Source: an uncultured Clostridia bacterium | GTDB taxonomy: Bacteria > Bacillota > Clostridia > Oscillospirales > Acutalibacteraceae | Reading direction: 5' to 3' | Assembly: GCA_946539105.1 (NCBI GenBank) | Contig: CAMNHG010000013.1 | Location: 1-22,841, forward strand | DNA length: 22,841 bases | Part shown: piece after piece, positions 6,709-14,448 of the stretch | Numbering within the stretch: the first letter of the stretch is position 1 | Layout: every line of letters starts with the position of its first letter | The notes under the pieces: model-generated | Seen by the model: the letters and a program-made list of their open reading frames with translations, nothing else | Database searches by the model: none | Told to the model about the DNA's origin: nothing | Translations under genes and position numbers: made by a program

Positions 6709-7212
6709 TCAGAGAATAATAATTGCCGTTGAAATTCCGCCGAACAGCCCCAACGCCCTGTATATTCTCGACTTGTCCTTTAGCGCGGCTTCGCACTCGC
6801 TTAATCTGTTTTGGAATACTTCACGGTACAGCTCCAGGTGCTTTAGCTGACCTTCAATGTCCGTTGCGCCGAGCACTGAACCAAACTCCAGCAATAATTC
6901 TTTATCAGAATTATTAAAACCATATCTTTTCGGAACGGAGTTCACCGCATTCTCCCAAAATGCCGTAAACGGCACACAGTTTTCGGAAAATTCAAAAATA
7001 TCCAAGCCCGAGCCCTTCGCGCTTGAAATAACAAGCGAGAAAATATCCGCGCTGTTGTACCTGATTTGCGTTTGCAAAAGCGAGATAAACACGCAGAATT
7101 TATCGTAAAAACCGCGTCTGTTTTTCAGCCTTTGGGTCAAAATACAGCCTGTGAAAAATCCTGCCGTCACAATCAGCAAGCAGCCTGTCAGCTTAATTAC
7201 CAAGCAAATCAC
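6709..7212 (-). CDS. spoIIIAB: Stage III sporulation protein AB
   Basis: 167 residues. SpoIIIAB resembles the type II secretion membrane protein GspF and is thought to work with the ATPase SpoIIIAA. It has an N-terminal membrane segment (about 4-25, VIKLTGCLLIVTAGFFTGCI), the family-typical TQRLKNRRGFYDKFCVFISLLQTQIRYNSADI, a soluble middle containing LLLEFGSVLGATDIEGQLKHLELY, and a hydrophobic end (LGLFGGISTAIIIL). It overlaps the end of spoIIIAA by 20 bases. The sequence is more diverged than that of its neighbours, but order and motifs agree. Confidence 0.9.
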   Translation of the reverse strand: MICLVIKLTGCLLIVTAGFFTGCILTQRLKNRRGFYDKFCVFISLLQTQIRYNSADIFSLVISSAKGSGLDIFEFSENCVPFTAFWENAVNSVPKRYGFNNSDKELLLEFGSVLGATDIEGQLKHLELYREVFQNRLSECEAALKDKSRIYRALGLFGGISTAIIIL

Positions 7213-8134
7213 CTGCCGTTTCTACCGAGCTTACCTCACCGGCGTTTTTGCGGCTTTTAAGGAAAACTACCGTGCCGAACGCGCCTGTTTTAAGCAACTT
7301 TACGGCGTTAGGCTTACCGAGAAGCTCAGCCTTGTTTTTGGCGTGAAGGGCGGCAATTACCGAAACTCCGCTGTTAACACAGCTTTCCACGGCTTTTAAG
7401 TCCTCCCCGGTGCCGATTTCGTCACAAATTATGTACTCGGGCGACATACACCTTAACGCCTGCTCAACCGCCTTATGCTTGGGATAACCGCAGAATACGT
7501 CGCACAAGCCGACGTCGTTTTGGTTTACTCCGCAAACAGGTGCGGCAAGCTCGCCGCGTTCATCTATTAATGAAATGTTTTTATTTTCTTTTATAGAAAT
7601 ATACCTCGCCATATCACGCAAAATCGTAGTCTTTCCCGAGCAAGGCTCACCGCAGATTAAAACGCCGTTTTTCATATTTTCAATTTGCGAAATCAGCTTT
7701 TCCGAACAGCCCTTTACCTCGCGTGCGATTCTCAGGTTAACCGAGCTTATATCACGGATATTCACGATTTTTCCCGAGTCAACTACAGCCGTACCGCACA
7801 CTCCGGCGCGGTGTCCTCCGCTGACGGTCACAAAGCCGTTAATAATTTCATTTTGCACTGAGTAGACCGAGTAACGGCAAATACGGTTAAAGCTGTCTAT
7901 TAAATCCGCCTTGGAAATAATAACAGCCTTGTCCGAAGGCTCCTGCAAAAGCAAGCCGTCATTTGCCGGAAAATAAACTCCGTTACGCGCGGAGATTGTA
8001 AGCGGACGGTTCAGACGCAGGCGGATATCAGACACATTTTGCGCGATAAACTCCATATTTTGCTCTAACACGCGCTTTACGGGCGGACTGAGACAGTTGA
8101 CCGCCGGGAGCAGCTTTTTATAATTCATTTGCAT
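7193..8134 (-). CDS. spoIIIAA: Stage III sporulation protein AA (secretion-type ATPase)
   Basis: 313 residues. SpoIIIAA is the cytoplasmic AAA-type ATPase of the SpoIIIA channel, related to the VirB11/GspE secretion ATPases. An N-terminal domain of about 140 residues, with the typical ISDIRLRxxRPL-like segment at 35-45 and GGHRAGVCGTAV at 107-117, precedes the ATPase core. Walker A is GEPCSGKTT at 162-170 and Walker B is YIICDEIG at 234-241. The first ATG (8134) is preferred because GGAGG lies six bases upstream, while the next (8128) would be too far. It is the first gene of the operon. A CATAGAAT stretch at 8161-8154 on the minus strand is a possible sigma-E -10, but no convincing -35 is visible. 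Confidence 0.95.
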   Translation of the reverse strand: MQMNYKKLLPAVNCLSPPVKRVLEQNMEFIAQNVSDIRLRLNRPLTISARNGVYFPANDGLLLQEPSDKAVIISKADLIDSFNRICRYSVYSVQNEIINGFVTVSGGHRAGVCGTAVVDSGKIVNIRDISSVNLRIAREVKGCSEKLISQIENMKNGVLICGEPCSGKTTILRDMARYISIKENKNISLIDERGELAAPVCGVNQNDVGLCDVFCGYPKHKAVEQALRCMSPEYIICDEIGTGEDLKAVESCVNSGVSVIAALHAKNKAELLGKPNAVKLLKTGAFGTVVFLKSRKNAGEVSSVETAGDLLGN

Positions 8135-8172
8135 AAAATTCCTCCGATGATTTATTCTATGCAGACAAGCAT

Positions 8173-8203
8173 AAAAAAAGACCTTCCGAAAACGAAAGGT
8201 CTT
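8173..8203 (-). terminator. Rho-independent terminator between ligA and spoIIIA
   Basis: On the minus strand AAGACCTTTCG and CGGAAGGTCTT pair around a TTTT loop (8203-8178, one wobble pair) and are followed by seven T. It lies 13 bases after the ligA stop and 39 bases before spoIIIAA, so the sporulation operon is transcriptionally separate from ligA. Confidence 0.88.
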
Positions 8204-8216
8204 AAAAAGTATTATT

Positions 8217-10196
8217 TTATTTAAGCATATCGAGAAATTCCTGCTCCGAAATTATATTTATTCCCAGGCTTTGAGCCTTTGTCAGCTTGCTTCCGGCGTC
8301 CTCGCCTGCCAATACATAAGTGGTCTTTTTTGATACCGAGGAGCTGGTTTTTCCGCCGTTTTCCTCGATTATTTTGCCTGCCTCGCTGCGCTTCATTGTC
8401 GGCAGGGTTCCGGTCAGCACAAAGGTCATTCCCTCAAAAACTCCGCCTTTTTTGCGTTGCTCGGAAGGCTTCATATCAAGCCCTAATTCTTTAAACCGGC
8501 TGATTAAATCGGCTGTGCCGTCGAGCGAAAAATAGTCCTCAAGGCTCTGCGCCATAATCTTTCCGAAGCCCTCGATTTTTTCAAAATCCTCCGCCTTGGC
8601 ACTCATAATGTCATCAATCGTGACGAAGTTTTCGCAGATTAGCTTTGCCGCTTTTAGCCCGATATTGCGGATTCCGAGGGCGTAAATCAGGCGGTAAAGC
8701 TCGTTGTGCTTTGATTTTTCGACAGCTGATATTAGGTTATTAGCGGATTTTTCAGCCTTGCGGTCAAGCGAGCTGATATCTTCTGCCTTTAATCTGTACA
8801 AATCGGCAGGAGATTTTACAAGCCCCTGCTCGGCGAGCTGTTCAAGCACGGCAGGACCTAAGCCGTCGATATCCATAGCGTCGCGGCTGACAAAGTGGAT
8901 AAGGTGGCGCATAAGCTGTGCCGGACATTCGGTGTTGGTGCAGCGGATTGCCGCCTCGTCGTCCTGAGAAACAGGATTTCCGCAGCTCGGGCAGAGCTTG
9001 GGGAACTCAAACGGCACGGCATTTTCAGCATGCTGTTTAACCGAGAGCACCTCGGGGATAATTTCGCCTGCCTTGCGGATAATCACGGTGTCGCCTACGC
9101 AGATGCCCTTTTCCTCGATAAAATCCCTGTTGTGGAGCGTCGCCCTGCTTACGGTTGTTCCGGCGAGCAGAACGGGCTCAAAAATTCCGACAGGGGTTAA
9201 AACACCGGTTCTGCCGACGTTTATTTCTACATCAAGCAGCTTTGTGGGCTTTTCCTCGGGCGGATATTTGTACGCCTCAGCCCACTTGGGGTATTTGGCG
9301 GTACTGCCCAAAAGTGCGCGCTGTTCAAAATCGTCAACCTTAACAACCGCGCCGTCGATTGCGTAGTCGTAGCTTCCGCGGTTGTCACCGATTCTCTGAA
9401 TCTCCTCAATCGCTTCGTCGATGGTTGAGCAAACCTTGTAGAATGAGGTCGGGAAACCGAGCTCTGCAAGGTAATCAAGCCCCTGAACGTGGGAATTTAT
9501 TGTAATTCCGCGCGCCTGCTGAATATTAAATACAAAAATATCCAAGCTGCGCTCGGCGGTGATTTTGGCGTTTTTCTGCCTGAGCGAGCCTGCGGCGGCG
9601 TTGCGAGGATTTTTGGCGATATTCTTTTCCTCGTTCTCCTCCTGCCGCTTTACAAGTGCCTCAAAGCTCTGAAAGGACATATAGACCTCTCCCCTGACTT
9701 CCAAATACTCGGGAGCGTTTGGGATGCGCTTGGGCAGGCTTTTGATTGTCATAAGGTTTTCGGTAACGTCCTCGCCTGTTACGCCGTCGCCGCGCGTAGA
9801 ACCGCGGACAAACACGCCGTTTTGATATTCGCAGGAAACGCTCAGTCCGTCAAACTTAGGCTCTACAACGTACTTAACGTCAGGCGTAACCTCGCGCACC
9901 TTACGGTCAAAATCCCTGAGCTCGTCGTCGGAAAAACTGTCGTGCAGGCTCTCCATCGGCACTGCGTGAACGACCTGTGAGAACTTCTCCCCCGCGCTTC
10001 CGCCGACCTTGTTTGTCGGGGAATCCGCCTTTTTAAGCGACGGAAATTCTTCCTCCAAATTTTCGAGCTCGCGGAGCATTTTGTCGTACTCAAAGTCCGA
10101 AATCTCGGGCGAATCCTGATTATAATAAAGATTGTTGTGGTATTCGAGGGTTTTGGTTAGCTCCTCTACCCTGATTTTTGCTTCATTAATATCCAT
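8217..10196 (-). CDS. ligA: NAD-dependent DNA ligase LigA
   Basis: 659 residues, full length for LigA, which seals nicks in DNA using NAD+ during replication and repair. Domains in order: Ia (YNQDSPEISDFEYDKML, about 25-41), adenylation domain with the nucleotidyl-lysine K114 in EPKFDG (112-117), OB-fold (about 320-395, VGRTGVLTPVGIFEPV), a four-Cys zinc finger (C402, C405, C419, C424), helix-hairpin-helix repeats (about 440-575) and a C-terminal BRCT domain (about 585-659, FVLTGTLPTMKRSEA). All catalytic motifs are intact. The ribosome binding site is modest (GGTGAT). Upstream lies a 156-base gap holding a double-hairpin element; no clear promoter was found there, so ligA may be read from upstream. 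Confidence 0.97.
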   Translation of the reverse strand: MDINEAKIRVEELTKTLEYHNNLYYNQDSPEISDFEYDKMLRELENLEEEFPSLKKADSPTNKVGGSAGEKFSQVVHAVPMESLHDSFSDDELRDFDRKVREVTPDVKYVVEPKFDGLSVSCEYQNGVFVRGSTRGDGVTGEDVTENLMTIKSLPKRIPNAPEYLEVRGEVYMSFQSFEALVKRQEENEEKNIAKNPRNAAAGSLRQKNAKITAERSLDIFVFNIQQARGITINSHVQGLDYLAELGFPTSFYKVCSTIDEAIEEIQRIGDNRGSYDYAIDGAVVKVDDFEQRALLGSTAKYPKWAEAYKYPPEEKPTKLLDVEINVGRTGVLTPVGIFEPVLLAGTTVSRATLHNRDFIEEKGICVGDTVIIRKAGEIIPEVLSVKQHAENAVPFEFPKLCPSCGNPVSQDDEAAIRCTNTECPAQLMRHLIHFVSRDAMDIDGLGPAVLEQLAEQGLVKSPADLYRLKAEDISSLDRKAEKSANNLISAVEKSKHNELYRLIYALGIRNIGLKAAKLICENFVTIDDIMSAKAEDFEKIEGFGKIMAQSLEDYFSLDGTADLISRFKELGLDMKPSEQRKKGGVFEGMTFVLTGTLPTMKRSEAGKIIEENGGKTSSSVSKKTTYVLAGEDAGSKLTKAQSLGINIISEQEFLDMLK

Positions 10197-10260
10197 AATA
10201 TCACCAATTATTTAGTGTATAATTCGGTTTTCACCGCAAACGTGGCGTAAAAACATACTC

Positions 10261-10318
10261 CGCCCCCTCCGCCGCCTTAGGGCGGCACCTCCCCCGTAAC
10301 AAGTGACGGGGGAGGCTT
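10261..10318. repeat. GC-rich double-hairpin element (REP/MITE-like)
   Basis: Two adjacent hairpins lie in an otherwise AT-rich gap: GCCGCC-TTAG-GGCGGC (10271-10286) and a perfect ten-base stem CCTCCCCCGT (10288-10297) with ACGGGGGAGG (10306-10315) around AACAAGTG. A C-rich strand CCCCCTCC precedes them at 10263. The layout resembles the abundant intergenic repeats of gut Clostridia (a GGGAGG-type stem next to a variable second stem). It is not followed by a proper T run in either direction, so it is not a typical terminator. It may still act in mRNA processing or partial termination. Only one copy is visible here, so repeat status is inference. Confidence 0.6.
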
Positions 10319-10352
10319 TAAATTTGTTTTAATATCAATAATTTATATAAGT

Positions 10353-10928
10353 TTAGCGTCTTACTGCCGATGTGCCTTTTTCTCTGAGGAAGGTTGACTC
10401 CAAATCGGCAAGGTGCAGCTTGACCGCTAAGGGGTAAGCGTCGTACGCCTGGCTGATTGCGTTGCTGTTTTTGTCGCCGAACTCGCCCATATGCCAGCGG
10501 ATTGCCATAGCCTCGTCGAGCTTCAGGCGCATTTTGCGCTCGATAAGGAACACGGATTTTTCGCCGTGACCGTAGGGGAACTGATCTTCGATTGCATAGT
10601 AGGGCACCTTTTCCCACTGACCTGTTTCCTCGTTCTTTACGTTACGGCTTGACACCTTATAGAACTGAGCCTTGCACAAATCGTGGAGCAGTGCGCAGAT
10701 TGCGAAGCTCTCGATGCTGTCGGTCTCTTCGTCAAAGTGCTTTTCCATCATCGTATTAAAAACGCTGACAGAGTGCATTACCAGACCGCCCTCGCACGAG
10801 CAGTGGTAACGCGTGCTTGCAGGCGCGGTGAAAAAGTCGGTGCGCTCAATCCATTCGAGCAGCTCATCGGCACCCTTGCGGTTGATATACTGATTGTAAA
10901 TCTCAATAAATTCTTCCTTGGCGGTCAT
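10353..10928 (-). CDS. HD-domain metal-dependent phosphohydrolase
   Basis: 191 residues from the chosen start. HD-domain proteins are metal-dependent phosphohydrolases acting on nucleotides, cyclic dinucleotides or RNA ends. Likely metal ligands are H52 (GGLVMHSVSVF), H82-D83 (LLHDLCK), H121 (YGHGEKS), H146 (RWHMGE) and D175 (LHLADLEST). GGLxxHS / LHDLCK / GHxxKS resembles the HD domain of YhaM-type 3'-5' exonucleases, but the OB domain of those enzymes is absent and substrate cannot be told. The ATG at 10928 is chosen because AAGGAGGG precedes it by about six bases; an ATG 39 bases upstream would start inside the terminator of the preceding gene and adds an implausible leader. It lies between ispH-S1 and ligA on the same strand. 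Confidence 0.85.
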   Translation of the reverse strand: MTAKEEFIEIYNQYINRKGADELLEWIERTDFFTAPASTRYHCSCEGGLVMHSVSVFNTMMEKHFDEETDSIESFAICALLHDLCKAQFYKVSSRNVKNEETGQWEKVPYYAIEDQFPYGHGEKSVFLIERKMRLKLDEAMAIRWHMGEFGDKNSNAISQAYDAYPLAVKLHLADLESTFLREKGTSAVRR

Positions 10929-10956
10929 AATTATGCCCTCCTTAAGCCTTATTAGT

Positions 10957-10982
10957 AAAAAGGGCACTCATTAGGAGTGCCC
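10957..10982 (-). terminator. Rho-independent terminator after ispH-S1
   Basis: On the minus strand GGGCACTC and GAGTGCCC form a perfect eight-base stem around CTAAT (10982-10962), followed by five T (10961-10957). It begins 15 bases after the stop codon of the fusion gene. Only 28 bases remain before the HD-domain gene's ATG, too few for a full promoter downstream of it. Confidence 0.85.
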
Positions 10983-10996
10983 TGTTATGTAGCAAA

Positions 10997-13144
10997 TTAT
11001 TCAGCGGTTTCTTCTGCAGGTGCTGCTTCTTCAGCTGCTTCCTCTACAGCAGGAGCTGCTTCCTCGGCAGCTTCCTCTACTGCAGGAGCTGCTTCCTCGG
11101 GGGCTTCCTCTACTGCAGGGGCTGTTTCCTCGTGGGCTTCCTCTACAGCGGGAGCTTCTTCCTCAGCGGCTTTCTCAGCAGGAGCTGCCTTTGCCGGAGC
11201 CTGCTCGTCCTCGGGAAGGAGAGCTCTCATTGAAAGGCTAACGCGCTTTTTGTCGAAGTCGATAGCTGTAATCTTAGCCTTAACCTTATCGCCTACCGAA
11301 AGAACGTCGGCGGGCTTTTCAATTCTCTTGTTGGCAATCTGAGAAATGTGGATAAGACCGTCAATGCCGGGGATGATGTTAGCGAACGCACCGAAGGTTG
11401 TAAGACCTACGATTGTAGCGTCAACAACTGTTCCCTCGGGATAATCTCTCTTAAGAATCTCCCACGGATTGTCCTCGGCGTTCTTAAAGCCGAGAGAAAT
11501 CTTCTTTGTCTCCTCGTTGATGTCCTTAACATATACGTCAACGGTGTCGCCGATGTTAACAACCTCTGAGGGGTGCTTGATGTGAGTCCATGAGAGTTCG
11601 GAAATGTGAATCATACCGAATACGCCGCCGAGATCTACGAACGCACCGTAGCTTGTGAGCGACTTAACAACGCCCTTATAACGCTTGCCAACCTCGCAGG
11701 TTTTCCAGAACTCCTCGCGCTGAGCGGCTCTGCGCTCCTTGAGTACGCTGCGGATTGAGCCGATTGCTCTCTTGTATCTTCCGCGCTGAGAAACCTCGAT
11801 AAGTCTGAAATCAACGTCCTGACCTACAAGATCCTCGAGCTTCTCGTCACGTGAAGCTGTAGCCTGTGATGCCGGAATAAAAATTCTTACGCCGTTGTAA
11901 ACCGCGATTACGCCGCCTTTGACTGCCTCAACAATCTTACTTGTGAGAATTTCCTGGGAGTCTACCTTATCCTGCAGCTCTTCCCAGCCCTTCTGGGCGT
12001 CTACTCTGCGCTTGGAAAGCATAATTGTGCCTTCCTGGTCGTTTGTCTTCATAATCAGCAGTTCAATTTCGTCACCAATCTTTACTACATCTTCAGGCTT
12101 CACGTTAGGATCGTTGGAAAGCTCGTTTACAGGAATAAAGCCTGTCTGTTTTCTGCCAACGTCAACCTGTACTTCATTAGGCGCGATGCTGATGACTGTA
12201 CCCATTACCCTCTCATTAGTATTTAAATTTTTGAGGGATTCTTCAAGCAACTCCTCAAAAGATTCTTCAAAATTTGTTGTTTCACCGGATTTAATCTCTT
12301 CACTCATTGTATCCAGTACCTCCTTTATTATCCTTGCGGGTGTTGAAGCACCTGCAGTTACGCCTATTTGTTTTGCAGCGCGAACGCGAGACAAATCAAG
12401 CTCGTTTGCGGTTTCTATCAAAACCGTGTCGGGGCATTGCCTTTTACATATGTTAAATAGCTTGCCTGTGTTGGAGCTGTGACGATCTCCTATAACTATC
12501 ATAAAGTCCGACTGAGCGGCGATAAGCTCCGCCTCGCTCTGCCTAACTGACGTAGCATTACATATTGTATCAAATATTTTTGCATTTGTACATACTTTTT
12601 TTATCTTTTTTACAGATTTTTTCCATTCTTTTGTGTCAAAAGTGGTCTGAGCGGCAACTTTTACCTGTTTATAATTCTTTTGAGGAATTATATCCAAAAT
12701 TTTGTCCAATTCATCCTCGTTGTTGAAGGTGTAAAAGTCACCCTTGCAGTTGCTGATAATACCCTCAACCTCGGGATGTTCGGGGTTGCCTGCGACGAGC
12801 ACAACGTCGGTTTCGGGATTTGCCTGCGACACAATGCGGTGGATTTTTTTGACAAACGGACAGGTGGCGTCGCGGTAGTCGATTTTCTTTGCGTTAAGCT
12901 CGTCGATTACCGATTTTTTAACTCCGTGCGAGCGGATGACGAGCGTTTCGCCTTCCTTTAGCTCGTCGATGTTTTCTATCGGGCGGCAGCCACGCTCCTT
13001 TAGTTCGCGGACTACCTCCATATTATGGATAATCGGTCCGAGGGTACAGACCCTTGCCCCCTCGCCTATTAAATCGTTTACAATAGTGATTGCGCGGTTC
13101 ACTCCGTAGCAGAAGCCTGCGGAATCAGCCTTTCTTATAATCAT
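10997..13144 (-). CDS. ispH/rpsA: Fused 4-hydroxy-3-methylbut-2-enyl diphosphate reductase / ribosomal protein S1
   Basis: 715 residues, one open frame. Residues 1-280 are IspH (LytB), the 4Fe-4S enzyme that makes IPP and DMAPP in the last step of the MEP isoprenoid pathway. The three cluster cysteines are C12 (GFCYGVNRA), C95 (DATCPFVKK) and C195 (DTICNATSVRQ). Residues about 311-380, 398-468, 485-555 and 570-640 are four S1 RNA-binding domains of the ribosomal protein S1 type. The tail (645-715) is Ala/Glu/Pro-rich and built of 11-residue repeats. Fusions of this kind are known in Clostridia, and no stop or frameshift separates the halves. The start overlaps the plsC end by 20 bases. A terminator follows the stop. 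Confidence 0.95.
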   Translation of the reverse strand: MIIRKADSAGFCYGVNRAITIVNDLIGEGARVCTLGPIIHNMEVVRELKERGCRPIENIDELKEGETLVIRSHGVKKSVIDELNAKKIDYRDATCPFVKKIHRIVSQANPETDVVLVAGNPEHPEVEGIISNCKGDFYTFNNEDELDKILDIIPQKNYKQVKVAAQTTFDTKEWKKSVKKIKKVCTNAKIFDTICNATSVRQSEAELIAAQSDFMIVIGDRHSSNTGKLFNICKRQCPDTVLIETANELDLSRVRAAKQIGVTAGASTPARIIKEVLDTMSEEIKSGETTNFEESFEELLEESLKNLNTNERVMGTVISIAPNEVQVDVGRKQTGFIPVNELSNDPNVKPEDVVKIGDEIELLIMKTNDQEGTIMLSKRRVDAQKGWEELQDKVDSQEILTSKIVEAVKGGVIAVYNGVRIFIPASQATASRDEKLEDLVGQDVDFRLIEVSQRGRYKRAIGSIRSVLKERRAAQREEFWKTCEVGKRYKGVVKSLTSYGAFVDLGGVFGMIHISELSWTHIKHPSEVVNIGDTVDVYVKDINEETKKISLGFKNAEDNPWEILKRDYPEGTVVDATIVGLTTFGAFANIIPGIDGLIHISQIANKRIEKPADVLSVGDKVKAKITAIDFDKKRVSLSMRALLPEDEQAPAKAAPAEKAAEEEAPAVEEAHEETAPAVEEAPEEAAPAVEEAAEEAAPAVEEAAEEAAPAEETAE
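11000..11155 (-). repeat. 33-base tandem repeat coding the acidic tail of the IspH-S1 fusion
   Basis: Four units of 33 bases plus a partial fifth encode APAVEEAxEEx at residues 664-707, then APAEETAE. The shared CCTCTAC word recurs on the plus strand at 11041, 11074, 11107 and 11140, exactly 33 bases apart. The units are imperfect at the DNA level, so the array is not brand new. The encoded tail is low-complexity and strongly acidic. Confidence 0.85.
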
Positions 13145-13757
13145 TAAGGTCCTGCTCCCTCATCTTTTTAATCTCGTCCATAATCTTTGACGTGCCCTTT
13201 TTAAGCTCGCGGCGGTCGCCTGCCGTGGTAAGTCCGAGCTCTTCGGGAGACATCGGCTTGCCGAAATGGATTACCCTTTTGGCAAAGGTGTGCTTAGGGT
13301 TGCCGACGATTGTAATGCACGCCGGAACAACAGGAACCTGCATTTGCTGTACAAGCAAAGCGCAGCCGCTGCGCGGACGCATAAGCTCGCCTGTCTTGCT
13401 TCTGCCGCCCTCGATGAAGATTGTCATTGCGTTGCCCTCGCGGATAATATCCTCGCCGGTTTTAATCGCCTTGCCGTCGCCTGCACCGCGCTCAACCGGG
13501 AACGCTCCCAGTGCCCGGATTACCGCGCCTGCGAATTTATTTTTGAAAAGCTCGATTTTCGCCATAAAATACAGCCTTCTTTTAATGCAGAGCCCGAGCA
13601 ATACGGGGTCTGAAAAAGACAGGTGGTTGCAGGCGAGGATAAAACCGCCCTCCTTGGGGATATTCTCGCTTCCGATATTTTTATAGCGGTACAACAGCTT
13701 ATACGCCGGCATCAGAATAACCTTGCCGATTGTATAAAGTATTTTTGACTGAGCCAT
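13125..13757 (-). CDS. plsC: 1-acyl-sn-glycerol-3-phosphate acyltransferase (PlsC family)
   Basis: 210 residues. PlsC-type enzymes transfer a second acyl chain to lysophosphatidic acid to make phosphatidic acid at the membrane. Motif I is N44-H45-LSFS-D50, the catalytic NHx4D. Motif II is AFPVERG at 85-91. Motif III is FIEGGRSKTG at 114-123, where most family members have FPEGTRS; the Pro and Thr are replaced. Motif IV is VPVVPACI at 141-148. An N-terminal hydrophobic stretch (TIGKVILMPAYKLLY) fits membrane attachment. The ATG shares its A with the cmk stop (TGATG), and the end overlaps ispH-S1 by 20 bases, so translation is probably coupled along the operon. Confidence 0.92.
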   Translation of the reverse strand: MAQSKILYTIGKVILMPAYKLLYRYKNIGSENIPKEGGFILACNHLSFSDPVLLGLCIKRRLYFMAKIELFKNKFAGAVIRALGAFPVERGAGDGKAIKTGEDIIREGNAMTIFIEGGRSKTGELMRPRSGCALLVQQMQVPVVPACITIVGNPKHTFAKRVIHFGKPMSPEELGLTTAGDRRELKKGTSKIMDEIKKMREQDLNDYKKG

Positions 13758-14425
13758 CAGATTTTCTCCTTTATAACAGAAATGATTTTTTCTACGCTCT
13801 GCTCAAAATTAAGCTCTGTGGTATCGACAATAACACAGCCCTCGGCAGGCTTTAAGGGTGCTGTCGCGCGGTGAGAATCGTTATAATCACGCTCTTTAAC
13901 ATCGCTTAAAATATCATCGTAGTTAACGTCCATTCCCTTTTCAACAAGCTCCTTATATCTGCGCTGAGCCCTCGCCTCGGGTGAGGCTGTCAGGAAAATT
14001 TTGACCGAAGCGTCGGGAAGAACGACCGTGCCGATGTCCCTGCCGTCCATAATTACGTTGTGGGTTTTTGCCATATTCCTCTGTAAATCGAGCAAAAACG
14101 CCCTTACCTTGGGAATTGCTGAAATTTTTGAGGCGGTCATTGAGGCTTCGGGTGTGCGGATAAAGCCCGACACATCCTCGCCGTTTAGAAGGACAATCTG
14201 CTTGCCCTTTTCGTTAAAGGTCAAGTCAACCTTTGTCTTTGCCAAAAGCGCGTCAACCTCGGGAGAATCGACGGGTTCAATGCCGTCGAGCGTTGCGGCG
14301 TAGCCGATGGTGCGGTAGAGCGCGCCCGTGTCCACGTAAATATAATCGAGTTCTTTTGCCGCGCGTTTTGCGATTGAAGATTTACCTGCTCCTGCAGGGC
14401 CGTCAAGTGCTACTGCTATATACAT
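13757..14425 (-). CDS. cmk: Cytidylate kinase
   Basis: 222 residues. Cmk phosphorylates CMP and dCMP with ATP for nucleotide supply. The P-loop is GPAGAGKSS at 9-17 directly after the first strand (MYIAVALD). Other family motifs are YVDTGALYRTIGYAA, the RTPEASMTASKISAIPKVR region and MDGRDIGTVVLPDASVKIFLTAS, then ARAQRRYKE. The ATG at 14425 is chosen because it sits right at the P-loop strand, as in other Cmk proteins, and has GAAAGGGA upstream; an ATG 69 bases earlier would overlap the preceding gene and add a non-homologous leader. cmk beside ribosomal protein S1 is a common bacterial arrangement; here plsC lies between them. Confidence 0.95.
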   Translation of the reverse strand: MYIAVALDGPAGAGKSSIAKRAAKELDYIYVDTGALYRTIGYAATLDGIEPVDSPEVDALLAKTKVDLTFNEKGKQIVLLNGEDVSGFIRTPEASMTASKISAIPKVRAFLLDLQRNMAKTHNVIMDGRDIGTVVLPDASVKIFLTASPEARAQRRYKELVEKGMDVNYDDILSDVKERDYNDSHRATAPLKPAEGCVIVDTTELNFEQSVEKIISVIKEKI

Positions 14426-14448
14426 AATATAATCCCTTTCCGTTATTA

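Noticed and set aside
9489..9980. 163-codon plus-strand open frame inside ligA
   Set aside because: It lies wholly antisense to well-conserved LigA catalytic sequence, lacks a ribosome binding site and resembles no family; high-GC third positions of ligA create it.
10261..10318. Double hairpin as an ordinary terminator for the HD-domain gene
   Set aside because: The stems are strong, but no run of T follows either on the minus strand, so I list it as a repeat-like element.
11000..11155. Regular 33-base repeats that could be taken for a CRISPR array
   Set aside because: The units are contiguous with no unique spacers, are imperfect, and are in frame within the S1 coding sequence, where they encode an 11-residue acidic repeat.
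10977..11342. Plus-strand open frame rich in Ala and Ser opposite the IspH-S1 tail
   Set aside because: It is the mirror of the low-complexity repeat; it has no ribosome binding site and its sequence is a composition artefact.
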